Origin: Girardinichthys multiradiatus
Taxonomy: Eukaryota; Chordata; Actinopteri; Cyprinodontiformes; Goodeidae
Length of the DNA: 64,000 nt
Direction: 5' to 3'
Assembly: GCF_021462225.1 (NCBI RefSeq)
Contig: NC_061794.1
Span: 49,839,034-49,903,033, forward strand
Shown here one piece after another: positions 1 to 10,895 of the stretch. Made by a program: the position numbers and the translations under genes. Under the pieces are notes generated by a model. The model was given only the letters and a program-made list of their open reading frames with translations, was not told the DNA's origin and did no database searches. The number at the start of each line of letters is the position of its first letter. Position 1 is the first letter of the stretch.

Positions 1-1885
1 ACCCCCCAAGCATGTATAAATAAAGAGGGAGGAGTGTTAATACTTTGTAGTTTTGCACTGCAGAGTGTGACCTGCCCTTGCCACAAGTATAATTGACTGT
101 GTCGTTTCCTTACCTCTGAGTTGACTAAATAATACCTATCAATCTCTGTATATACACTGGATTTGTTTGTTCTGTAAAGTGCTTTGAGATTACATTTTTG
201 TGAACCTGCACTACATAAAGAATATTAAATTGACAGTCTGGGCCTCTTGAAAAGATCCCAGGAGTATGTGGATCACTGGAAGAACAACAGAAAGGAATGA
301 GGACTTTGTCAGGAGATTTTGGAACAGGACTGGGTGGGAAAGTTTTGAATCAGAAACTTGATGCCACAGACTGTTATTTTCTGCTCAGATTGCTGATTTG
401 ATCTGTTTAGTTTCCAGCTCCTCTGGTGGAGCGCTGTGTTGACTGTTGGTGGTGTTCCCTGGATTTGGGTCAGATTTTGTGATTCTTGGGGAGCAGCTCT
501 GTCAGCTCCACCTCAGAGGTCACAGCAAGGTTTGTGTAGTAAGCCGAGTTATCAGTACCGCTTTATATGTCCTGCAGTCTCCTGTAATCATTAAGACGTT
601 TGTGTAAAGATAACAACAATATACGGCTTGATGAAAGAGAAGATTTAGTGTCTTTTATGTGTGTGTGTGTGCGTGTTGCTAGTATCTTTCCAGCCGTGTG
701 TGCAGGCACGTACAGATTGCAGATACCTGCAGATAAACATTCCCAGAAAGCTCAATGAGTGTTTGCAGAGTGATGTTTCAGCTCCAACTCACATAAACTG
801 CTTACTGTGTGGATTTGTTCAGGTTATCATGCCAACGTGTCCTCAGCCAGGAATTTCAGATGGACTTAATGATGACCTGAGACAGATAAAAACATTTCCT
901 CTAACCTTGAATTCAAGCATTCCTCCGAATACTCCCATTTCAGGCCAGTTTATGTTTAGCGAAGACATGAAGAAAAGGATCAGCAAGATATGACCACCAG
1001 AAACACAAATTCTTACTGGCCATATTGAACATCTCAACAGGTATAGCAGAGTTAAACATATTTAGATTTTCTTTCTTTTTAAAACTTATTATGTTTTAAA
1101 CATAAAAGCATGAAATGAGTTATTCTCATAGTTTTCTCCATGTTCACATTCAGTCATTCTAAGTTTAATATGTAAATTAGAACAGGTTTCACATTTAGTT
1201 ACATGCTCTAAATATTCTTGTACAAATTGAAAAAAATTATAAATGCTCATGCTAAGTTCAACTCATGCAGAATTGTGGAGAAATAAATAGTACATGTTCA
1301 TAAATGTAAATTAACAGCTTCAAACTGAACTAGATGACTGATATGTAGATCAATGGTCAGAATGACTCTTCTGATATGAATGGTCAAATGTTAAATAGAT
1401 GAAATCATGTATGGAGTCAAGAATATTTTTAGAAAGCAAAAAAGTCTGAAATTTGAACTGATTGTGGTACATTCAGCTGAAGTTATCTGTTCTGTCCTAA
1501 AGAACTGGTTGATGTTGTAAAAATGTAGCTAGCCACGTCTGAGATTTAAAGATGAAAACCACCATTAAACTCAAATTTTAAACCTAATTTAATTTATCTA
1601 ATATTATTTTATTACTAATAATATAACACATCCACTTTAATGGTGTAAGCTGATAACAGATTTGTGCAGAAATGTGACCATGCTGTTACAGTTGTTCGAT
1701 TGTTGAAACACTGCTACAGGGCAACATTGTCATGTTGTGGCAATGTTGCTGTGTCAACTTGCAAAGTGACATTCTGGATTCTGTTGTCAGTATGCAGAAC
1801 TGTTGCAGAACCGTTTTAGTCATAATGTTGCAAGCTCTGTCTGTGTTTTTAGGCCCACCTCTTGGATTGCAGATCCATGACTAAA
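1..1885. other. slc6a8 intron 2 sequence, no gene recognised
   Basis: This AT-rich stretch lies downstream of slc6a8 exon 2 in the transcription direction, so it is most simply intron. Open frames up to 110 codons occur around 661-1037 on both strands, but they begin in a short GT run, match no family I know and overlap each other in opposite directions. No exon 3 of slc6a8 was seen here. Confidence 0.5.
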
Positions 1886-1887
1886 CT

Positions 1888-2345
1888 GTTCAAAGCCTGT
1901 TTATTTCTACAGTACCAGTCGTACACATTTGATCCAGAAACACTTTAAAAACAGCACAGCTGACCAAAGTGCTGAACAAACATATACAACATACAAGATA
2001 AACACGTAAAATAAGTTACAAGCAACTAGAGTAAATACAATCTAAAACACTTAAAGGATGTTATAAGAAACTTGAATGAAATTAATAAAGTGAGCTCCGT
2101 CATGCTACGTCAACAGCTAATGAGACAAGGTGGGTTTTCTGAGCAGATTTAAAAATAGACAGTGAAGAGGCCTGTCTGATGTGTAATGGCAGCAAGTTTT
2201 AAAGCCTTGGAGCTGCCACAGAAAAAGCTCTGTCCCTTCTGAGCTTCCGCCGCGTCCTCGGCACGTCCAGGAGAAGCTGGTAGGCAACCAATGGAATGAG
2301 GCTAAAACAGGAGTTCTCGGCTCTCTTTCATGTACCAGTTAAAAG
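1888..2345 (-). mobile_element. L2-group LINE 3' fragment
   Basis: Read on the minus strand, 2345 to about 2110 translates, with frame breaks, into the C-terminal end of a fish L2-type ORF2. It shows the typical stretch with LLLDVPRTRRKLRRDRAFS, then AAP and the IRQASSLSIFKS-like end. The remaining bases down to about 1888 form an AT-rich 3' tail ending in AATAAA-like sequence. Only the 3' end is present, as expected from 5' truncation during target-primed insertion. The family is different from the three longer L2 copies in this window. Clade assignment is from remembered protein patterns. Confidence 0.65.
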
Positions 2346-2819
2346 GCACTGGACTGTAATGTATGACTGCTGACTACCTGCTACCACCTGCTACCTACTA
2401 AGAACTAAAAACAAGGTCGTTTGCATAAAAACGTTGTCCTGAGCAGGCCCAGAGTGCAGGAGGACCACCATGAGGTCGAAATCCTCGGTAGATCCTTGGG
2501 GAGCACCAGTTAAATCCTAGACTAGGCTATGGAGATCGGCGTTGAAGCCTTGGTGGAGCCCAGATGATCTGCAGTGGATGTGTTTTGGAGGGTCAGGAGC
2601 ACATGGCGGGTCCACCTGGACGCCCTCGCCTTGGAAATTAAAGAACTGAGGCGGTTCATCCTTCAACGCCTCTAGAACAGGAGCAGGAGCACTGAAACGC
2701 TAGTCAGGAGGAGTCAATTGTGATGAGGGAAGCTGGATGAGAAGTGTAGATGGCAGTGAAGGTGATCGCTGGCCTGGACAAAACGAGTCGTCATGCTGAT
2801 CCACAAAAGCAGGAGCAGA

Positions 2820-3165
2820 GGTGTCTAAAAGACCCTTACTGGATGGAGAAGCTGGAGCTGAGGCATCGAGAAGAACCCCACTGGAGGCGGGAGCTGGAGT
2901 GTCGAGCTGATTCTTAGGAGAAGCAAGAGTTTAGGCGTCAAGAAGAATCTCAGTGGAAGAGAGAGCTGAAGCATCGAGCTGACCCTCAGTGGATGGAGCT
3001 GACCTTTTGCGATACCGTCTTCTACGGTGGGAAGGAGAAACTGAAGCGTCCTGCTGACCTTCAGTGGAACGAGAAGATTAAGTGTCAAGCTGACCCTCCG
3101 TAGAACAAGAGGCTGACGCATTGACCGGACCCCCAGTGGAACGAGAAGTTAAAGCATCAACTGGA
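2820..3165. repeat. degenerate 36-bp minisatellite
   Basis: About nine imperfect units recur with the core TCGAGCTGACCCTCAGTGGA or close variants. Unit starts fall near 2866, 2902, 2938, 2974, 3049, 3085, 3121 and 3157, so the period is 36 bp with one 75-bp step (36 plus 39). All spacings are multiples of three, and one frame reads as repeats resembling EASS-stop-PSVE. The array may descend from a coding repeat or be a simple minisatellite; nothing identifies a protein. The 450 bp before it (2380-2820) look like weakly related, unidentified sequence. Confidence 0.7.
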
Positions 3166-4092
3166 AACGTAATTTTTACAGAAGTTACCTTCTGCTGCTT
3201 TATCAGTGATTAAATGTACATGTTTGACCTTAAAGAATTGTTGAACAATCTATAAGCTTTTCTTTGCTAGCTAAAACCGCTAACGTCTAATACTAATACC
3301 AGGCAGGACATATATTTACATCTGACTTGTTGCAATCTTATGAGAGTCCATAGACATTCCTCTCTGCCATTTTATTGGTGCATTGTGTTGGCTAGTTAAA
3401 ACATTAAGATCAATAGTCCAAAAGACTACTGGTTTATAATCCAATAAACAATATTTATGGTGGCTCGTTACACATTAACCGTTCTTTAAAATATTATTTT
3501 ACAAACGTTTTGCATTGTGATTGGTTGTTTGAAGTCATACTGATTATTGTTCTTAATTTGTTCTAAAACAAATTTTACCTAATTTCCAAATTCCTCAAGA
3601 TAAACCTTGGTCCTTCAACATAAATATCCACACTGAACTGTCATATCATTGGATCATTTTTGATTTGTACATAGTTCATTGGTGTTCTTTATTCCTTCAT
3701 TTTGCTTGGTAGTTTTAGTCAAATTGTTCCAGCCTAGTAAATAGTTTGTTAATTAAAATATGTTTAACTTTAAGTTGAATTGTTGTTTTTTTTGATAAAT
3801 TCTTATATTTTAAGGAGAAGTTGTTATGAATTTATTCCATATGTGTGCAGAGTTTGCTGTTCAGTATTGCCAGGGCGTGAATCACTCTTTCATCTATTCT
3901 TCTAATACCAATGAAAATATTAGGCTGATATTCCCATATATTAAATAATATAGGCATCCTAATTGCACGGCACTTTTCCCAGACTTGCTATAATTGGTAG
4001 CCATAAGAGGAGGGACATTTTTATGGCTCTCCACATTATCATAATTGTCCAATTAAAGTAAAAATGAACTTTAGTGTCTCCAGTAGCAGCAC
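3166..4092. other. intron sequence, nothing recognised
   Basis: AT-rich single-copy-looking sequence of slc6a8 intron 2. No exon, RNA gene or repeat family was recognised. Confidence 0.5.
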
Positions 4093-4224
4093 CTTTGAAA
4101 AGCGGAGCGATGTTCCACACATTAATGCTGCCGGCCTTCATGAACTGACCGAGCGCAATCTCCAGAAAGAAGATGGGGATTCCTCCCACAAACACAATCA
4201 GCAGATACGGGATCAGGAAGACAC
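4093..4224 (-). CDS. slc6a8: slc6a8 creatine transporter, coding exon 2
   Basis: SLC6A8 is a plasma-membrane Na+/Cl- coupled creatine transporter. This exon is 132 bp (44 codons), the size I recall for the mammalian exon 2. Its minus-strand acceptor ends TTTCAG at 4230-4225 and its donor is GTGCTG from 4092 leftwards. The translation starts [16 protein letters not shown] and carries [11 protein letters not shown] and [16 protein letters not shown], which are transmembrane helix 2 and the first intracellular loop of SLC6 transporters. It begins in phase 1: the exon 1 base G plus GT makes the third glycine of NGGG. The open frame runs past the donor to 3959, but that extension is intron. The next exon lies beyond base 1. 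Confidence 0.93.
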
Positions 4225-4974
4225 CTGAAAGAGACAAACAGTGGGAAACAATCTGAAATCTGATGATGATGAGTCAGAAGTTTAATTTTCCATATCAAAA
4301 GAAGGTTACATTTGTAGCAGGAGAAGCTAATTATTCAGGTTTCTTCATGAAAAAGGCAACAAGACTTGATCGGCTTTATTTCAATTAAATAGAAAACAAG
4401 AAAAATAAAGAAAGTGTACTAGTTTCACGTGTTAGGAGAAAAATATAGTCTGTTTGTTCAAGAATAAAGGTCTGGATCATCAGCTTTTAAGGCTCTGAAG
4501 GTTTTTCTTTTCACCTGGACTGCTTTTTTACTCATTTTCAGTCTGGTTCTGACCAATAATTTAAGTTTGCATTTATTTAGTTAAATCAATGGAGAACGCA
4601 AAGAGAACACTGTCTGGCAGAAGGAAAACTGGATTTTAGCTCAGATAAATTTGATAAAAAGATCAAGTCAACTATGATGTGTGTTTTAATTTCCTGAAAG
4701 GAAAATTACAATATGTGTCTAGAAATAAACTAAACAATAAGTCAAAAACATTAGAAAAAATACTGCATAAAGTAAGACATTTTCATTACTTTCAGAAACG
4801 TTGCTGAAAATAAGCTAATGATTAGGAAATCTTTCAGTATCTGAAAATCCTGACAGTAAGAAGCAGAAGGTCTGTGTTTTGGGTAACTGCGGTTTGATCA
4901 CTCCCATCTACAGCCATCTACAGTTATTTCATTTCTGTCCCTGACTGTTTACAGGATAAAGATGAATCTGGACA
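4225..4974. other. slc6a8 intron 1, 3' part, nothing recognised
   Basis: AT-rich intron sequence between the exon 2 acceptor and a Tc1 relic. I see no conserved coding or repeat signal. Confidence 0.5.
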
Positions 4975-4976
4975 TA

Positions 4977-5795
4977 CACTCCACAGGCACTTCATTAGGT
5001 AAATGTGTTCAGTTACTTCTTAACACATACAGTGATTCAGCCAATCACTTGGCAGCATTTATTTATCTGAACATGGTGTGAAGAACTTGCTGAAGTTCAA
5101 AGCGAGCAACAGACTAGAGAAGGATGAGCACTTCTAAGCCAGATGGCGCCGCTGATGGCAGCTTGGCAGATGGAAGAGAGTTAACGTGCTCGTGAAGCTC
5201 TGAAAGCGGGGAATACGCTCACCCTTGCCTTCAATCCACCTGGCAAATATGCATTCCCTGACCAACAAGATGGATAAACTGCTTCTCCTCACCTGTAAAA
5301 ACTCGGACCTTCACAGATCTGCTGCCCTCTGCTTTACTGAAACTTGGCTGAGTGAGAACACCCCGGACTGTGCCCTTCTGATACCGGGCTTTCAGCTGTT
5401 CAGAGCGGATCACAACTCGGACTTATCGGGAAAAAAGAGAGGAGGCAGAATCTGCTTTTATATAAACGAAGGTTGGTGCAGAGATATCAAAGTGTTGAAG
5501 AAGACATGGAGTCCTGACCTGGAGTCATTTCTCATTAACTGTAAACTGTTTTATTCACCGAGGGAGTTCTCCTTGTCTGTACTGGTTGGACCGTACATAC
5601 CACCTCAAGGCTCCACTTCAGATGCTGAAAAACAACTGGCTGAGCTGATAACAGACGTGGAGAAAACACATCCATCACATTGAGTGTTCCACCAGGGATA
5701 AAAACACTCTGCCGTGTAGCATTAAGGCAGTTCTGAAAAAAAAAGAGGTCCAAGACAGTACTACAAAGTGTACCTAATAAAGTGGCTGGTGGGTG
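4977..5795. mobile_element. Tc1-like transposon relic with a LINE fragment inside
   Basis: The ends are inverted repeats of the common fish Tc1-like type: left CACTCCACAGGCACTTCATT and right the complement of TAATAAAGTGGCTGGTGGGTG, each bordered by TA (4975-4976 and 5796-5797). After the left end, 5030-5110 resembles the usual leader of this family. Before the right end, CATTAAGGCAGTTCTGAA matches the last transposase codons (IKAVL). Almost the whole transposase is gone, and a Rex1-like LINE endonuclease fragment occupies about 5140-5700. Element identity is from remembered family consensus. Confidence 0.7.
5225..5683 (+). pseudogene. Rex1-like LINE endonuclease fragment
   Basis: A 152-codon frame reads SIHLANMHSLTNKMDKLLLL, then LCFTETWLSENTPD, PGFQLFRADHN and GGRICFYINEGW. 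This is the N-terminal half of an apurinic-like endonuclease from a Rex1/CR1/L2-type LINE; FTETWL carries the catalytic glutamate region. It is closely related to the copy at the right edge of the window. After DVEKTH the sequence jumps to CSTRDKNTL, so the middle of the endonuclease was deleted, and the frame stops. It sits inside a Tc1-like relic, so it was inserted there or left after rearrangement. It cannot make an active enzyme. Confidence 0.75.
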
Positions 5796-5799
5796 TAAA

Positions 5800-6425
5800 G
5801 GTGATGTAGTGATGTTAAGAAATGCTCCTGCTGCTGAGACCCAAGTAACATGCAGAGGTGCTTACTAAACCAACTTGTATTAAAGGGCCATTCCACAGTT
5901 TAATGTGACCCTCTAATGTGATTATCAAAGAGCTGACCTCTGTTGCTTTAAGACATCATTTTCAGACACCTTTTATCTGCTGAAGAAAGTCTTAGGGCCT
6001 CTTAATGTGTTTTATTACCTTCATTTGTTGGGTTTTAACTGTTATAGAGGCTGTAATAAATAAATGTTTTCTGCAGTTTGACATATTTTAGCTTTAGCTT
6101 ATGTGCATCTGCAAAGAAAACAAAGAGTGAATGAAACCGAGTCGACAGACATGAATAAACCGTTGTGTGACTGCAGTCTGGTTCTGCTGTCTTAATTACT
6201 GAGCTTTACTCACAAACACACACAGTACGTCTTTCTATCTTTAACAGAGACTTTGCGCTGATTTCTATTCATTTTCCATTAATTTCTATGGCCGAACCCT
6301 GACACTAACTCTAAATCTAACCTAAACCCAATTTACAGCTTAGTCCTAAACCAACCCAAAACAGCACTTCTTCATATGGGGCATCACAATGTGGTATATG
6401 TTTGAAAAATTGGACCTGCACACAC
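5800..6425. other. intron sequence, nothing recognised
   Basis: slc6a8 intron 1 sequence without recognisable genes or repeats. Confidence 0.45.
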
Positions 6426-6427
<2 letters not shown>

Positions 6428-6465
<38 letters not shown>

Positions 6466-6492
6466 TATATATATATATATACATATATATAT
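6428..6492. repeat. (AT)n microsatellite
   Basis: An almost pure AT dinucleotide tract with a short A interruption at 6459-6463, followed by a small CA-rich run. The open frames on both strands here are low-complexity translations of the repeat and not genes. A run of C with CA follows at about 6689-6716. Confidence 0.9.
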
Positions 6493-6899
6493 GCACACGC
6501 ACACACAAACACGTGCAATCGTACACTCCTATGGTCGAGCAACATGTGACTGTTCGAATGCAGCTCATGCAGCAGCCAACGACGATGATGATGAAGAAAG
6601 AGCAGCCGCTGAACTGCAGCAGCGTCACATGTGATGTAAGCTGGATGAGGCAGCAGTGGTTAGCGTGCTGCTACCTCCACCAACCGTCCCCCCCCCCCTC
6701 CCCCCCACACACACAGACTAAGAGTGGTGTAATGCTGTTACCTCGGCGGTAACTTAGTGCTGATGGGATTACAGAGCTGAACGGCCTCGACGCAGTCAGC
6801 AGCTCTGAAACATAATCGTGAGCTTCAGATGTTTCTTCCTATCAGAAGGAAAAACTAAATGATCCATGAAAAGTGTTCCACATGTAAATGATGCATGCT

Positions 6900-7600
6900 G
6901 ATGAAACTGGACTCTTTTTTTAGTCCCTCGTCTCAGCAACTCCTACAGATCTTCCCATCATCATGATCATCATTACCATTACGATTATCACCATCATCGT
7001 CAGCACCATGGTGCTTGCTTTGCTGGTTGTTATTGAATCCGACTCTAAGACTGTTATGATTTGTGGGTGTTTTTGGGTTTTGTTGGTCTGTTTCACAATT
7101 AAGTTCTTGAATCATGCTTCTGTGTTTTGCTCCAGCCACGTTTATGTTCTGTCTGTTAATTAACTTTATTCAGTTCACCTGCTCCAAGCTAATCTGTCTC
7201 CTTGCTCCACTTGGTTCACTCGCCATAAATACACACCTGTTCAGTTATTCATCGCGGAATCATTTTCAAATCATGCTCAAATCTTGCTTTCAGATCTTGC
7301 TCATGTCTTGTTTTTCGGGTCATGCCATGTCTGTCTTGCCAGCCCCTTTATTGTTTTGTTCCTGCCTCTTCTGAGAGTGAGTTTTTTATTAATTAAATCC
7401 TTTCTTCACTTACTGTCATGCTGCCTGCTAGTCTGCTTTCTGGGGTCCCCCATTGCTCAAGTCCTAACAAAGACTGGACTGTATTAGAATTAACTAAATT
7501 GCTGACTTTCTGTCATCCTTTGTTCATTCATGCAGAAATGTTTCTCTATTGTTGTTGTAATTATTTGAAAGAAATTATTTACTGTCTGAGCCTTTAAAAC
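6900..7600. other. intron sequence, nothing recognised
   Basis: Includes a small ATC/ATT-rich low-complexity patch near 6956-7005. Short overlapping frames here do not match known proteins. Confidence 0.4.
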
Positions 7601-7619
7601 CTGACATGCTGTATCCTAT

Positions 7620-8100
7620 AAGCATATGGAGTTAAATTTGTCTCAATATTATTCAATCAAACAAAAAACTAATCTCAATCAAAAAATATTAAGTTGTGAT
7701 CAAAACTTTCAGAGTTTTTTCTCACAAAGAGAAAAAGGTTATTTGCAAAACATAAACTTTTATTTGCGCATGTCAAAAATCTTTGGTTATGAGTCTCGCT
7801 TTTTTGGTTTTGACGCTCTCTGTTTTTGGTTGAACTCAACGAATTTTGAGTTCTGGGAACATGAACATCCTGGGCGGGGCCTAAAGACGAACGATGTAAG
7901 ACGTTTCCCTATTGGTTAGCGCTGACTAAAGCAGCATCTCTGAACTTCTGCTCCAACTGCAGGGCTTGCAGCGTCGCTTCAGTGAGGAGACATCAACTGT
8001 ACAGAAGAAAACTGCGGTCAAGTGAGCCGAAAGTCAGAAATACGCGGTGACGTCAGCCGACACCAGCTCTCTCTTAAAGATTAGCGTCACGCATACAAGG
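7620..8100. promoter_or_regulatory. promoter-like block, possibly transposon-derived
   Basis: The right half carries a GC box (GGGCGGGGC near 7872), an inverted CCAAT box (ATTGG near 7910) and a perfect CRE, TGACGTCA, at 8048-8055, with locally raised CpG content. The left half is AT-rich with motifs such as TTTTGACGCTCTC that I associate, without certainty, with a dispersed fish repeat. It could be an alternative slc6a8 promoter or the promoter end of a mobile element. The 97-codon open frame at 7626-7919 has no recognised match. Confidence 0.35.
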
Positions 8101-8189
8101 TGCATTATATATACTACACTTGGGGTAGTTGTGTATTTCTCCAGAAACCTACAGTGAAATTATGAAATATTAATTCTGGTTATAATATA

Positions 8190-9749
8190 CAGGTCCTTCT
8201 CAAAATATTAGCATATTGTGATAAAGTTCATTATTTTCCATAATGTCATGATGAAAATTTAACATTCATATATTTTAGATTCATTGCACACTAACTGAAA
8301 TATTTCAGGTCTTTTATTGTCTTAATACGGATGATTTTGGCATACAGCTCATGAAAACCCAAAATTCCTATCTCACACAATTAGCATATTTCATCCGACC
8401 AATAAAAGAAAAGTGTTTTTAATACAAAAAACGTCAACCTTCAAATAATCATGTACAGTTATGCACTCAATACTTGGTCGGGAATCCTTTGGCAGAAATG
8501 ACTGCTTCAATGCGGCGTGGCATGGAGGCAATCAGCCTGTGGCACTGCTGAGGTCTTATGGAGGCCCAGGATGCTTCGATAGCGGCCTTTAGCTCATCCA
8601 GAGTGTTGGGTCTTGAGTCTCTCAACGTTCTCTTCACAATATCCCACAGATTCTCTATGGGGTTCAGGTCAGGAGAGTTGGCAGGCCAATTGAGCACAGT
8701 GATACCATGGTCAGTAAACCATTTACCAGTGGTTTTGGCACTGTGAGCAGGTGCCAGGTCGTGCTGAAAAATGAAATCTTCATCTCCATAAAGCTTTTCA
8801 GCAGATGGAAGCATGAAGTGCTCCAAAATCTCCTGATAGCTAGCTGCATTGACCCTGCCCTTGATAAAACACAGTGGACCAACACCAGCAGCTGACACAG
8901 CACCCCAGACCATCACTGACTGTGGGTACTTGACACTGGACTTCTGGCATTTTGGCATTTCCTTCTCCCCAGTCTTCCTCCAGACTCTGGCACCTTGATT
9001 TCCGAATGACATGCAGAATTTGCTTTCATCCGAAAAAAGTACTTTGGACCACTGAGCAACAGTCCAGTGCTGCTTCTCTGTAGCCCAGGACTGGGGAATG
9101 TGGCACCTGTAGCCCATTTCCTGCACACGCCTGTGCACGGTGGCTCTGGATGTTTCTACTCCAGACTCAGTCCACTGCTTCTGCAGGTCCCCCAAGGTCT
9201 GGAATCGGCCCTTCTCCACAATCTTCCTCAGGGTCTGGTCACCTCTTCTCGTTGTGCAGCGTTTTCTGCCACACTTTTTCCTTCCCACAGACTTCCCACT
9301 GAGGTGCCTTGATACAGCACTCTGGGAACAGCCTATTTGTTCAGAAATGTCTTTCTGTGTCTTACCCGCTTGCTTGAGGGTGTCAATAGTGGCCTTCTGG
9401 ACAGCAGTCAGGTCGGCAGTCTTACCCATGATTGGGGTTTTGAGTGATGAACCAGGCTGGGAGTTTTAAAGGCCTCAGGAATCTTTTGCAGGTGTTTAGA
9501 GTTAACTCGTTGATTCAGATGATTAGGTTCATAGCTCGTTTAGAGACCCTTTTAATGATATGCTAATTTTGTGAGATAGGAATTTTGGGTTTTCATGAGC
9601 TGTATGCCAAAATCATCCGTATTAAGACAATGAAAGACCTGAAATATTTCAGTTAGTGTGCAATGAATCTAAAATATATGAATGTTAAATTGTCATCATG
9701 ACATTATGGAAAATAATGAACTTTATCACAATATGCTAATTGAGCCCTG
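8190..9749 (-). mobile_element. Tc1-like transposon, copy 1
   Basis: The element has long inverted repeats of about 200 bp starting CAGGTCCTTCTCAAAATATT at 8190, with the counterpart ending at 9749. It is flanked by TA at 8188-8189 and 9750-9751, the standard Tc1/mariner target duplication. The right outermost end is altered: the usual ATTTTGAGAAGGACCTG is shortened to TGAGCCCTG. A sister copy lies at 45527-47136 in the opposite direction. Inserted in slc6a8 intron 1 and oriented like the gene. Confidence 0.92.
8467..9429 (-). CDS. Tc1-like transposase, 320 aa, internally shortened
   Basis: A cut-and-paste DDE transposase. The N-terminus (MGKTADLTAVQKATIDTL) and QIGCSQSAVSRHLSGKS form the paired helix-turn-helix DNA-binding region at about residues 1-60. 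The catalytic triad is visible as FSDES, FQHDLAPAHSAK and NPIENLWD, with 34 residues between the second D and the E (DD34E). Compared with the sister copy it lacks 14 residues net between the paired domain and the catalytic core, where the other reads PQVKPLLNQKQRQKR before WATEKQ. The 42-bp loss is in frame, so the frame stays open from 9429. Whether the enzyme still works is unknown; the lost segment lies in the linker before the first catalytic aspartate. Confidence 0.85.
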   Translation of the reverse strand: MGKTADLTAVQKATIDTLKQAGKTQKDISEQIGCSQSAVSRHLSGKSVGRKKCGRKRCTTRRGDQTLRKIVEKGRFQTLGDLQKQWTESGVETSRATVHRRVQEMGYRCHIPQSWATEKQHWTVAQWSKVLFSDESKFCMSFGNQGARVWRKTGEKEMPKCQKSSVKYPQSVMVWGAVSAAGVGPLCFIKGRVNAASYQEILEHFMLPSAEKLYGDEDFIFQHDLAPAHSAKTTGKWFTDHGITVLNWPANSPDLNPIENLWDIVKRTLRDSRPNTLDELKAAIEASWASIRPQQCHRLIASMPRRIEAVISAKGFPTKY

Positions 9750-9751
9750 TA

Positions 9752-10320
9752 ATTAGCTCACCTGGCTCTGTTCTGCTGCCAGATGACCCAGGATCAGTCA
9801 ACATCAGCAGCTTTAATTAAGCTCCACAGATTTATGTGTACAACTGTACTGTAAAGCATGTAATATAGGGTGGGTGAATTATTAACAGATACATGTGACT
9901 GATACCAGAATGATGCTGATGTAAGCTGTCTCCACTGTACTCTGCAGTTTTTATTCCTTTAAAAATCAGATCTCTGTAAAAAATGCTGCATGAATGGTCG
10001 TCTTATTGGTGAAGATCTTAACAGTTTAGTTCAGGAAAATATTTTTTCCTCCAAAAATGATTTCCATCATATCCGCCAGATTTCTATTCCACCAACTCCA
10101 AGGATTCAGCAGTTACTACTCTTTCAAATATTTTCATTTATCAGTCCGGTAGGCATGGAAACATTGGTGTGGTGATCTCAGAAATCCTCAGTGAGCCTAC
10201 AAGAGGTCCATTTGGTGTCCAACTGGAGCCAAACAGAAATTATTCTGTTTCTGTTGTTTCTAGCATGACCAGAACTGGCTGTGGTCTGATTAGATTTTAT
10301 GACACGAGTCATCTACAGGC
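9752..10320. other. intron sequence, nothing recognised
   Basis: No gene or repeat family recognised between the Tc1-like copy and the LINE-tail-like piece that follows. Confidence 0.4.
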
Positions 10321-10329
10321 ATCTGTTTC

Positions 10330-10440
10330 CTGTAAGGTAAGGTAAGTTTATTTATGTAGCGCTTTTCAGTAACGAGACACTCAAAGCGCTGGACATACAA
10401 TTACAATACAATCACAAAGAACACAGAAAAACAAATCAAA
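10330..10440 (-). mobile_element. LINE or SINE 3' tail fragment
   Basis: The block with TTTATTTATGTAGCGCTTTT followed by ACGAGACACTCAAAGCGCTG is, on the minus strand, the usual end of fish L2-related tails (AAAGCGCT ... GCGCTACATAAATAAA) with a short CTTACC repeat at the terminus. No coding part is left. Sequence from 10440 to 11510 shows nothing else recognised except a perfect hairpin near 10900 and an AT-rich run near 11020-11045. Confidence 0.45.
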
Positions 10441-10895
10441 TGCTAAGAAATCTAAAAATCTATGAATCCTTCTGAGAAATCTAAAAATCTCTGGTCAATA
10501 TTACAATGATACAGATAACATTAATAATCCTTGGGTTTTACTGGTAAGAGCTGGTTCTAAACCAATCTTTCTAAAGAGGTAATTATATCATTAAGTCCTC
10601 TATGTAGGGGAAAGCATCTTGTGCTAAGAAGTCTCATCATTCCACTGAATTCTAACTAGTGAAGCTGAGTCACTGGTACAAAACAGCTTTAATCCACATT
10701 TTCAGGGGCTAATAATATATTGGTTTTACTGGTGCTGAAGTTGAACTAAGTAATCTAATTAAGAAAGCTGGGTCATTGGTGGAAGAGCAGCTAAAGTCCA
10801 AGTTACTAATAATGTTTGGTTTTTGCTGGTAAAATCTATGAAAAGTAATGAAATCACACATTTAGGTAAAGTAAGATAGGAGGGAAAAAAAATCA

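Noticed and set aside
3959..4092. Continuation of the exon 2 frame past the donor
   Set aside because: Residues after PLFKG do not match the transporter and follow a good GT donor; this is intron.
6317..6752. Open frames on both strands over the AT repeat
   Set aside because: They are translations of a dinucleotide tract and its flanks, with low-complexity Ile/Tyr runs and no domain.
8558..9469. Opposite-strand frames across the Tc1-like transposase
   Set aside because: They mirror the real transposase and carry no motif of their own; the same shadows recur over copy 2.
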